Below are positions 42,640-53,826 of a stretch of 64,000 bases of DNA, in pieces (the stretch's first letter is position 1; every line of letters begins with the position of its first letter). The stretch lies in the NCBI GenBank assembly GCA_018466975.1, contig CM031558.1, positions 2,542,001 through 2,606,000 of the forward strand, in the 5' to 3' direction. The position numbers were made by a program, and so were the translations under genes. Below the pieces are notes generated by a model, which did no database searches, was not told the DNA's origin, and saw nothing but the letters and a program-made list of their open reading frames with translations. Source of the DNA: Sparassis latifolia (Eukaryota; Basidiomycota; Agaricomycetes; Polyporales; Sparassidaceae).

Positions 42640-45600
42640 ATGTCGCGTCGTAATCGCCCTACCGCCTTTGAAGTGAGTTTTCCGGAGGAGGCGAAAGAAG
42701 GTCCGTCGCGACCTGGAGGTTTACTTGCTGGGCACGGCGCCCCCAAGCGTAAGAGCCCGAGTGCAGATACCATCAACTCGGTGAGCCATCTAACAAACGG
42801 TGATACAATTGGACGGACTTAGAGGACATCCCGCAGGAAGGGAAACGACAAAAGATAGCCCAGTTAGCACAGGATTCCAGAAGCGCTGCATTACCGCCTC
42901 CTGGTGAGTATCTGACTTTCCATCTATTCGACTACCAGTGACTGGATCTGTGTAGAGGTATGCTATGTACCGCAACCTCGCGACATCAAGGAAAGAAAGG
43001 ACTTCGTGGTCTTGGGCGAAGATACTGATGATGAATATGAGGGTACCGAGTCCAAGCCGATCCGGGTCCTCTCAGATTTCTGCATCTTTGATCCCAAGCA
43101 CGGTCTGCAGGTGGTGTCTCTTGACCTCCTTGATGCCGGAGACTACGTGGGACATTTCGAAGCTGCAGGCTTTGTTTCCCCGTTGTTCTTGAATGAAGAA
43201 GATGCAGGTCAGGAAGACGGTATTGACGATGATGAACCTGCAAGCAGCCTGCAGCGTCTGCGGACAAGTGCTGTTTTCAGGTATACGATTGACTATGCAA
43301 AAGTTGATGAGTGAGTCTCTATCCTGTACTGTTGCTGCACTAGAACAAATATGTTCTAGTCCCGTGTATATAGAAACACAGTTTGGCTGGTACGTCCTGC
43401 AGGAGCCCTCTGCAGTCTATCGACACTCCTTCCTCGACTTCTACGAGCGACACCGACTTCTGCAAATCATTATCTCTGCAGCCGCGGAAAATCCGTTGTG
43501 GACCTATCAAGACTTCACAGACTGCTACATTGGGATGCACGACCAGTATCTAAATCGTCGGCTTGACGAAACAGACATATATAGTATTGTGAGTGGTTCA
43601 GGAATTTTCACCTCAAATGCCTGATGACTTTGGTAGATTCCTCAATTGCGACCTGCATTAGAGGACTGTGAGGGTGGTGCAGAACTTACAGCTGTTCCGA
43701 TGATTCAGCACCTGTTCCGTGGCCAGAAGCTTGCATTCACGAAACACCTTGATCGTGCACATGCCCATCCAGTAACTCGACACGATCTTGTAGGCAATAT
43801 TGACCTGGATGTTCTTCGTCCTGAGAAGCAAAATCGTACACATGTTACTCCTCTTATCGATCAACTTGCAGCCGGTTTCTTCCAGGAACACTTAGAGGTG
43901 GTGGGTCCTCCACCTAAGGTACCCAGCAAGCATGTTTTGCGACAACGAGAGCATCAAGCACGGCTACAACTTTTCCAGTTAATGGAGAAGACGATGCAGG
44001 AAAAGTCCAAGCCGATATTTCACCGGAGTCAGCGACTCCATGATGAATATTGGCATGCAGTGTCAGTCAATGGGGAGGACTATTATGTTTGTGTTCTGTT
44101 TTCCGATGTGATCTTTCTCACTGATCTCGTGTGATTCAACTAGGTTGGAGAAGTTATTGTCACTGTTGCTGGAGCATATCATCAGAGAGCTGAGGTGGAG
44201 CTGCCAGATGACTTGGAGAGCCTTCCAGATACAGCCACAATTGCGGACTTCTTCTGGTAGGCTTACCCGTGTTCTTCGGTTATTTTCTCTCACTCTTCAT
44301 GTAGGTTCGCACAGATTGTCTACATCAATCAGAAGTGCAAACAATTGCATGTACAATGGTTTGAACATTCCTCGCAAACCTTTCTGCAAGAGATATCAGA
44401 TCCCCAGGAACTCTTTGCCTTCAATTCTTGCTCTGATATTGACATAGACCTTGTTGTGGGCAAAGTTGATGTGCATTGGTGCATTCCCAGAAGCACAGAA
44501 CTCCCTGCCACTGAGTTCTACTGCAAGTAAGCTGTTCTATTTGTGTTACAGTGGATTCTCTCAGCTGTCTTGTTATAGTCTACTGTATGATGACAATAAC
44601 GCATCCTTCACTACAGTCAACCAACCTAACACTGCACATACAAAGAATATGTTACCACCTCACAATTGCTCTGTCTGTCTCTTATCAGCTCAGCAGATGG
44701 AAGACCAATCTTGGAGGAAGATTAATGATGGTATAGTGCATCTAGGTATTACTTATCACATTGAAGACTATGTCTTGGTCAAGGCAGAAGATGGACCTGC
44801 GGATATTGGTCAAATTCTGGACATGCACTTCAGTACCAAGGCACGACAGTATGAGTCTGCTACCATTACACTTCGACTTCTTGGGCGCATCTCCAATATT
44901 ATTGACCTTTGCCCATCAGATGTCATGAAGGATGAGGTGAATAACTTGAACCTTTCATGTACTGCAGGCTGACATGTTGTAGCATCATCTCTTTCTCACA
45001 GATGAGAAGGTGACAATCCCAGTAGAATTGCTCCTAAGACGGTGTAGCATTCTGCACTTTGATGCCATCAAAGATCTCTCCATGTGGCTTTCCATCTCCC
45101 CCTTCCATTTTTTTGTTCGCTATCATTTTGTGTCACCCAGGCCTTGCAAATGGGTGGAGAACACACTACTCACCTTCAATGATGTGCGCCTCTGCAAGGA
45201 GTGCTATAAGGAAGACAAGAAACAGATGAATATCTGCAAGAAATTCCTCATTGCTGCAAGACAGAAACCTTTGAAAGCTTTTGATCCATTTGGCGGTGTC
45301 GGAGCCTTTGGGCTTGGAATGGAGGAAGCTGGTTGTCTGAAGATGGTACATGCAGTTGAGATCTCTCCAAGTGCTGCAGAAACATTGAAGTGAGCATCTG
45401 TTTAAGTTTAGCACTCTGCGAATATAAATCACAGGCTCTCTGCAGGAACAATTCACCGAATACTATTGTCCATAACCAGTGCTCAAATGTTGTTTTCAAG
45501 TATGCTGTGAAACTTCAAGAAGGTCACCACATTAACCCGCCAAAGAGCCTTCATGATGGACGCCCATTGCCAATGCCTCCACAACCGGGCCAAATTGACT

Positions 45601-47254
45601 GTATTGTTGCCGGATTCCCTTGGTATGTTTTTCTTCGTAAACCACACTGAGCTTAACTTGTGTAATAATAGATGTTTATTCTTAGTCAACCGCATTCTCG
45701 CCTAAACCAATTCCAGAAGGCAAATGACCGAAAAAGTCACTTGATCCTGAATTTACTTGCCTGGGTTGACTTTCTGCGGCCAAAGTACTGTTTTATGGAG
45801 AATGTGCGTGGATTTCTCAGCTACAACCTGAATGCTACGCAGGCCAGTCGCTATCGAGTTGAAGGAGGCATCAGAATGGGTGGGTTAAAATTTCTTGTTC
45901 GAGCACTCATTGCCATGAAGTGAGCTTTCATTAACTTTGCTCCCGCTGCCTACACTTATCATTCCTTCAGCTACCAAGTGTGCTTTGGTCTGCTACAAGC
46001 GGCGCACTATGGTACTCCGCAGTCTCGTGTGCGGTTTTTTCTTATAGCCTCACATCAGTCATGCCCTTTGCCGAATCTTCCTCAGCCGACACACCACTTC
46101 CCACTTCAAGACACTCTGCAGATTCAGTTCCCAAATGAAACAACTGTGCGACCGGTACGAACAACAGCAGGTACAGCGCCATATTCTTTTGTTTCAATTG
46201 ATGATGCCATTGCGGACTTGCCGCGGTTCGATTGGTGAGCGCCGTCTGTAGAATACTTCTCAGTTCTGACCCCATTTGGATAGGGGAACCCTCGCAAATT
46301 GGAAGGGACTGTGCCGCAAGGACGCCATCACGACGAGCCTGCGCCAGGTAGGAAAGTGATTGTTTGTGATCGTAGCAAGGCATTCTGCGGCTTTTCTGGT
46401 CCAAACGTCCGATATCACAGCAAGCCACGAACTACCTTTCAATTGAAATGCAGGGCACAGCTCACTTCTGACCTCCAGCACTACACCAGGGTGCTCAAGG
46501 AGGAAACAGTCGAGAGGGGAGTGGACATCATTGCACGGCAAGGACGTGGACTGATGGCTGCTACAGAGTCGTCAATATTCCGCTTAATCCCCGGGCTGAC
46601 TACAGGAGTAAGGATATAGATATTACACTACTACGGCTAATGATGGTAACGGCTGTTGCTACTTTTTCAAGGTCTGGAACCACATCTATGGGAGTGGCAA
46701 ATGGCAAATCCATCCTCAGCAATAGCAAGGGATGGGTTTCGTCCTGGTGAGTAGTTATCCTTCAGATTTCGTAGAAAAGGTTAGGTTGATGTTGTAACCA
46801 TTTCATAGGTTTGTACGGCCTCCTTGATGGTAAGGAATGGTTCAAGACAACAGTAACAAATGTTGAACCAACGGCGAAGCAGAGTTGGGTTCTGAATCCC
46901 TATGTACGTCTCAAATCCATTGTCTCTTGTTCACTGCTCAGGTTAGTCGGGTAGTGTGCTCGTATGATCACAGTACGCGAGCTAGCACGATCTCAAGGGT
47001 TCCCAGACCACTTTGTATTTTTCTCCAGAAACAATGATGTTAAGACGGTGAGTTCTGCTCTAAGATGCTCCCTCTCTCCAGGAATCCAGCCGGATCTTCA
47101 GAGCCAGCGGGTACTCATCTACTCATTACAGATGCAACGACAGATTGGAAATGCCGTGCCGTTTCCTGTAGCCGCTGCACTTGGACGGGAGCTCAGAGAG
47201 GCACTGCTCGAGAAGTGGGTGAGTGGTCAGGAAGAGGCCATCGTGATCGAGTAA
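42640..47254 (+). CDS. DNMT1-type DNA (cytosine-5) methyltransferase
   Basis: At least 16 exons. Order: basic N-terminus ([18 protein letters not shown]); RFTS domain ([49 protein letters not shown]); BAH1 ([38 protein letters not shown]); BAH2 ([20 protein letters not shown]); then the catalytic domain. Motif I is [18 protein letters not shown], motif [16 protein letters not shown] with the Cys codon split by an intron at 45622/45686, motif [10 protein letters not shown], motif [15 protein letters not shown], motif [18 protein letters not shown], motif [17 protein letters not shown]. It copies or sets 5-methylcytosine in the nucleus. In three places (about 42780-42825, 46234-46270, 46530-46570) the obvious frame needs a one-base correction near a junction. 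The gene is less GC-rich than its neighbours. Confidence 0.9.
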
Positions 47255-47515
47255 GGTATCTTGGGTGGTCTTGTTATTGGACTGTAGTAGTGCGATGGGG
47301 ATTCACGGAGGCCAGCACCTGAGGCAACGGCGAATGAATTAAGAGGCTAAGTTGCAAGCTCAATGGCGGCGCACTGACAAAGATGCTCGCACAGATCGAC
47401 AGCCTATAGGTTTGTCTGGCATTGCAAAAAGCTGAATCACTAGGTGTTCCGTGTATTAGTTGCTTGATTTTAGTTAATTTAGATAATGCAATGCAAATGC
47501 TAGATACAGTGTGAA

Positions 47516-50284
47516 TCAACCCTTGACTTCAACGATAACATTTGCGATCATAAGACACATGTAAGCAGTGATGAGTGCGACACCCCAGCTCCTGGGTAAG
47601 AAGTAGCCATTCCACGGCACGAAGATCATAGTTGCGAGGAGGATACCGAGCAGCCCGGCACCAGTGATCACGAGTGTAGTAGAGAAATGCAATTTGTAAG
47701 GTTCTGCGGTCTGTCGTATGATATACGAGCCAGAAATTCCGACACCGAGGAGGATGTTGAGCATCGGCCCGCCGAAACAGGCTGAAAAGCCCATGATAGG
47801 TGCGAACACCTGCGCGCCGAGTCAGCTAAACACACTTAGGTGAAAAGAACGACGTACTGCCACACTCATGTTTGCGACAAGGTCAGCGAGGGAATTGCCA
47901 ACCGCGAAGATCGTGAGCCCAATGATTGCATCCGATAAACCAAAGATGAATCCGAAAGCCTAAAGATCAGTCAGACATGAGGTAGAAAACGATCAAAGGT
48001 TCGCCCGCACCTGCAGAACTTCAACGACCTCGTCTGCGATAGCCATGATCCAGACAACCGAGATAATGAAGCCCATGAGACAGCGCGCCATCTGCGCCGT
48101 TGGATGTGCGCCCTTGTCTGCAAAAACAGCGACCATGAAGCCTATGGCAACGCCTGCTACGCCTGTAGCCAGTAATAACCAGAGTTCATGTTGGACGCCA
48201 TCTGTAGAAAGATCAGTAATTGTGAATCTCTGTGACACGTAAGCTGATCACACCGAATAATATCGAGACACAAAAGAGCGGGCCGAGGACACATTGCACA
48301 GCCATCAGGTATTTATTGAATTGCAGCTCGCGCATCTCTTCGGAAACTTCCTCCTCGGCAATGAGGGCCCGCTCCACACCCTCCTCCTCGAAGTCAACTA
48401 GACGATTTTCGTTGCCCATTATCTTCTCCTTCGACGAGCTAGCGTCCTCGTACGCGGTAACGATGACCGGGAGCGTCAGCGTCAGCACCATCACAGCTGG
48501 TGCTGCTAGCACCGCGGTTACCTTGCCTAGGAAATGTTTTGACATGAAGTTGTGCAGCGTTGGGAAGACAATATGGAATGCACGCCAAAGCACACTCGTG
48601 ATGCGCTCACGGCGCGTCGGCGCAACGTACTGCTGCGACTCGGTATCGGTATCGGATATGGGTGACGCAGGGGTATGTGAGATAACGGGAATCGGGGGAC
48701 GGTCCAGTGCAGTGTCGTCGTGTGACTCTTCCGCGAGGGCCGGTGACACAACGGTCGGTGAGCGGTCATTGAGAGGTACTCCAGATGTCGAGTCCCATGG
48801 CTCGTGCTCCTCGGAAAGCGGCGTACGTGGGCGTGATCGCGAATGTGAATGCGAATACGAATGGCGGTGGTAGTGTCCACCAGGATACGGAGAGATCGGG
48901 CTCTCAAACACACTTAGCGACGAGCCCGCTGCCTCCTGCTGCAGAGAGGATACAATCCGTCGGAACTCCAGTGCACCAACGAGAGAGAATGAAGGCATGT
49001 GGCTGATATACGGCGAGGATTGCGGTGACGGTGTTCGCGTGCGTGAGCGTATTGGCAGTGCCGTGTGCACCCCAAGGCGTGAAGGCGTTGGGCTCGATAA
49101 TGCCCGCGTCCGAGGCAGAGATGGGAGCTGCAAGGTGGACGAAGATTCGGGCTCCAGGTGAGCTGCGACTGACTGAGTTACTGGGAAAGAGGAAATATTC
49201 GGATGTGATACGCACGAGAATCCCTAAAAGGTTCCTCGTCGTGGTACGCTACGACCGGCACCTCTTCCTCCCGGAACTCGTCGCGCACCAGCACTTCGTA
49301 ACGCCTCTTCCTCTCCAGCCGGTTCTCCCACCATGTCCCGGCCACGACGATGAGGACATAGACGAAGTAGAGCGCGATCAGCGCTATGGCTTCCCATGCC
49401 TCGAGCTTGCTGTCCCACAGCACGGCCAGCAGCAGAACTACCGCAACGGTAAAAAACCCGACATCGCGGATAAACGGCAGACGGTTCACGTGGAATGGCT
49501 TGATGATGCACATAGAACCAACCACGCACGATACGATGAACGACGCAGCGCCGAGGAGTTCCCCGATCGCCAGCCCGCCCGAGTTCGCACGCATGGCTGA
49601 GAACGTCGCAAACACATCGGGGCTGCCGTTCCCGAATGCGAGGAGTGTCACCCCTGCCAGGTTATCGTCCATCCCAAGCAGCTGCGCGAGAGTTCCCAGA
49701 TTGGGACAGAAGAAGTCGGACGCGCTGATGCCGAGCGTTGAGAAGAGAAAGACGAGCCATAGCAGGTAGCCGACGAAGACCAGGGGCCGCACCGGCGGCT
49801 TTGCGCAGAAATACGGCTCAAGGTATGGGATGGAGAGAAATGTGCGGGTGCCCGAGCAGAACTTGAGGACGTGCGCACATTGCTGCTCTATGGGGACTGA
49901 GATGGGGTGGCATGACTATTTTCTGTCAATATCCTGGGGTAGCTCCCACGCGCATAAATAAACTCACCTCTTCCTCTGCATTCGCGTACGTAGTATTCGT
50001 ATAGTCCATATGGCCCCAGTCCGACCTAGTGAACTGGAACACGTCGGACAATGAGAAGAGGTTGAACAAGCTCCTCACACAATGGATGCACTTACCTCCT
50101 CCACAGACTCTGCTAGAGAAAGACCACTGGCATCTCTGTAATCCCGACGGCTCAAATCCCGCTTTGACAGCCTGCCCACGGCAGATGGCGCTGGGTGAAC
50201 TCCGCCATACCGACTTTGCGACCACAACACACAATTTGCGACAAGCACAGTGACAAAGACGAGTTTCGGAAGGCCTGACCACAT
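47516..50284 (-). CDS. Na+/Ca2+ exchanger family (NCX/CCX) cation antiporter
   Basis: Starts MWSGLPKLVFVTVLVANCVL, a signal-anchor or signal peptide. Exons include 50096-50284, 49968-50033, 49216-49885 and a long one from about 49185 to 48250. After a luminal stretch (TNTTYANAEEEQQCAHVLKF) come helices with GYLLWLVFLFSTLGISASDF, the first alpha repeat VTLLAFGNGSPDVFATFSA, a long cytosolic Ser/Pro/His-rich loop (~49130-48580), and the second half with EVVEVLQ, VGNSLADLVANMSV (second alpha repeat) and CFGGPMLNILLGVGISG. The stop is TGA 47516-47518. The paired GN-S-D motifs place it in the YDL206W/NCKX6-like branch, intracellular (vacuole or mitochondrial) Ca2+/cation exchange. Ion choice and membrane are inference. 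Confidence 0.9.
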
Positions 50285-50881
50285 GGTGGTAGAGAATACG
50301 GAGGCCGTGTGTTCAGTGCATGCAGAATTCGGCGATGCTCGAAGTGAGAAAGTAAGAAGTGGTCCTATTTACTTACCGTCCAGAAATAGAATCGGACAGT
50401 CGGGACGGCACGTTTACCTGTGCTTGCTTGCCAAAAGTAGTATACTACACATCTTCATTCCATTCGTCATGTTTTCCGACATTCAATTTTTCCAGCTATC
50501 TTCTGGGCGAAACACTGCGGTGCACTGCAGGTGGACTCGGAATCCTGGAAAGATCTAATCTTGTCACAAGACATTTTTGTCACGTGATCATCACTGGAGG
50601 CTGATTGGCATGTGAAAGTTAACTGTATCTTTGAAACACCCCTTGATCACTGCCAGTGGCATCCTCGAATTCAAACCTTTCGGTATGTTGGGATAAAATG
50701 CACTTGGGACTGCATAGATTCAACACTGATATTCTGTACTGGCACCTGCCGTTCTCCGAAGCCTATCTGGCGCACCGTGCGCGTCGCGAGCATATACAAC
50801 CGGAGATTTTGTGACTGACTTCTTGGTATGTCAATGTTACCTTCGGCCAGTGGAAAGTGGAAGGTGGGATAATTTCCACTG
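50285..50881. promoter_or_regulatory. Divergent promoter region, exchanger gene / small membrane protein gene
   Basis: 597 nt between ATGs on opposite strands, without supported ORF. Confidence 0.4.
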
Positions 50882-51613
50882 ATGATTGGGATAATGAATC
50901 CTCAGATCGACCGCCCCAGCATGTCGCTATCCCGTCATACTCTCAAGCAGGTCAAGTTCATCCTCCCTGGAGCACTCATCACATATTACCTGGGCAGTCA
51001 CGTCGAGGTCTGGAAACTTGTGACCGGAGATGCGGGCGTGGATGGCTGGGGACGGTGCGTCTTACTTTTCACTCGACACCTTATTCACATTGATTCTCGA
51101 AACGTGACAACAGGATTGCAGCACTAGGATCACTGGTGTCCGCAATCATTACCGTGTCCTTATTTGTCTATATCTTGGTGATCCCTCTGATTCAAGGAGA
51201 ACACCCCGATGTACGTTCATACTCCGTCATGGTTCCTTGTATTTTCCTGTGAACCCGTGTCAACTGCAGTATCGTCGCTGGAGAGAGTCTGGTTTACTTT
51301 CTTGTGTGATCCCGGTAGGCATTCCATGGGTCGATTGCTCACTGGAACTTGTTGACGCCGGAGACTCTAGGTTCTGACTGCTTCCATTATCGTGGGGTGG
51401 TCATTACTCTCATATACCTTGGGCCGATGGTCAAACTTGGGATATCTCGAAGGAGTCATAGCAGGTGCGCGCTCAACCCTTGCCCTCTGCCCGATTAACG
51501 AACGTGCATAATCTTCCATTACTGGCCCTCCGTGTATCACAGCCTCTGGCCTTTATGCGCTCTCGTTCGGACTGTTGGGTCTTATCCCTGCCCCGAAGGT
51601 GTCGCGACGGTAA
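50882..51613 (+). CDS. Small multi-span membrane protein of unknown function
   Basis: Five exons (50882-51054, 51114-51210, 51270-51314, 51371-51464, 51543-51613) give 159 residues. It starts MIGIMNPQIDRPSMSLSRHT. Four hydrophobic segments are visible: FILPGALITYYLG, LVSAIITVSLFVYILVIPLI, LLSCVIPVLTASIIVGWSLL and SGLYALSFGLLGLIP. Short polar loops such as GEHPDYRRWRES lie between, and the C-terminus is APKVSRR. All four introns are 55-78 nt with GT-AG ends and keep the frame, which is good evidence that the gene is real. No family is recognised. Confidence 0.7.
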
Positions 51614-53826
51614 CTTCTACATGCATATTTAGGGTGAAGAGCTTTTCGCCATTTTTGACTAACCTAGTTACCCTGGTCCGCGACGATAGATGTACGAGGG
51701 AACGTTTTGGTGTAGTGCCTACTGTCGGCTATTCCACTATCTATTCTTTCGCATTGATGTGGGTTGTTGCAGTCGCCGTATATGCTAGTAGAACCTTCCC
51801 GTGTTGTGTTCCTTGAGTCACTGACATAATTAGATTGAGGAGGCATTTATATTGCGCGTCTCGTACTGGTTGAAACTTTATGCAGCAGCTCGCTGCCACG
51901 GAAGATTTTGAAGGGGCGTGGATAGCGTCTAATGAAATCTAATGACTCGTATAACGCTTCACTAGTGCTAATGTTGGCTCCCATATGTCACAACACGTTG
52001 AAGCGCTCCGCAACTTGGATACCTTCCCGAATAAGCAGGTGGAATGCCGCATTTGGAATAAGTCCGCCGCATTGTGACGTCTATGAGGTCGACGATAGCA
52101 GCAACTGACGTCTGCCCCCACCATACCAGTCAAACCGATCGCATACATAAGGGTGAAGCCGTCAGGATGGTCTCTGGAATGGAACCACCATCATCTGTAA
52201 CTCCGACGCATCACTACACAACCAGAGATATCATGCAGTTGCCCACTGCTGCCAGTGGACGTGGCCCTTATAACATCTCCAGCGGCGACCGCACGACCGA
52301 CAAGCTCACGTATAACGCTCGGACCGACGCATGCTCAGATGATAATGCCTGAAATCCTGACGAGGATGATGACATTCAGCCAAGAGAGACTAATGTTGGA
52401 GGTGGGAAGACGCGAGGTAAGAAGGTCGACGCATACAAGCAGGAGCGCGAGCTAGATCAGTCCTTCGACTAGGGTGGTGTCTCCACTGCCGAACAAGATA
52501 TTGAAGTGGGCGCAGCTACTGGCCGTTGAGTAGGATGAGAGCACGAGAGAAGAAGTGGTAAATGAATTAATGACTGCTTGGGAGTGCAGTATTATTTATG
52601 TGTAACAGTGATACTCCCATTTGTGTTCATGGTCTCAAAGAGCGTAAGATTGGTTGTTTTAAACTTGTCTCCGCATCGCAGATGGTAGCTCAATGTGTGA
52701 GACAAGTGAGATTAGACAAACGACGTTAACATAATTTCAGGTACTCGCGGGTCTCGAGGGGCTTATTCACATTGTCCTGATTGTTATACACTAGAGCGAA
52801 GTTATCGTTCACCGCTTCACTCGCCGCACGGCATGACGATTCGCGGATAAACCTGTAGAGATGAATGACAAAATGTTATGGTGAGTATATATACCACCTC
52901 CGATCATGGAGATGCTTCTCAGCAGTAGCGAGAGGAGGGTACACGTCGTGCTTATGGCAAGAAAAAAAACCACCACATATCCTGCATAGAATCCATCTGT
53001 AGGCCATTCACATCAGCCAGTGGAGTTGGCGTAGTTGTGAAGATTGAAATGTTCAGCACGCATACCCGCCGTCCAGGTAGATGTTCCTGAGCAAGTACGA
53101 TAAATGATGTCGTACTCGCACAGGAGCATTACGAACAGCATTTCCAAGCGCAAGGGAGACGCGATGCATCCCCGCCGTCCGTGCGGGCAATTTAGGGAAA
53201 ACGCGCCCCGGGAATTAATCTGCTAATAAGGCGAGCTCAGCACTTGTGGATCCGATACTTTATGCATCGACAAGGAGATTAAGCCCGCCATCCCAAATCT
53301 GCTGACAAGTCTATTGCACTGACATTAAGAATGGATTACCAGTGTATATGAGATTCTGGCTAGTTGCTTCCCGGATCGATGGCTGTGAACGCGCGGGCGG
53401 CTACAGCAGGTGCCGCCTGTGCACTTCCAATTAGTATGGAATTACTGGCAGTTAGTGGTGTCCCGCAGTGGTGCAACGGCCCACCATAGCCAGGGCTCTA
53501 GAGGTAGTGAAATAACCAGGTTCTCTAGGCTCGCTCGAAAACGTTCTGAGTTTGAGAACGGAGACAACGGAGATCTATGTCGGGGCGGCCGTCCAAAAAA
53601 CCTTATCAGGCCACTGACCATTTAGAACTCCGCCTACTGAGAGGCTAACTGTGGGAAAATACACATAGAGATGATCTCGATTATCTTGAAACTCAACGGT
53701 CCGTGCACGCCACCGGGCTTGCGGTTGCAGCATTGAACTCGGACACTTCACCAACTCCTATAACTTCCAAACCACGGACTGTCCACGCACGAAAGATATC
53801 TCCAACACCGCGATCCCGCAGCGCAG
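51614..53826. other. 2.2-kb gene-poor stretch
   Basis: No frame over 95 codons with support. The minus strand between about 52250 and 52560 has stop-interrupted blocks of protein-like composition (for example HFNILFGSGDTTLVEGL), suggesting a decayed gene. 52560-53400 shows nothing. Confidence 0.35.
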
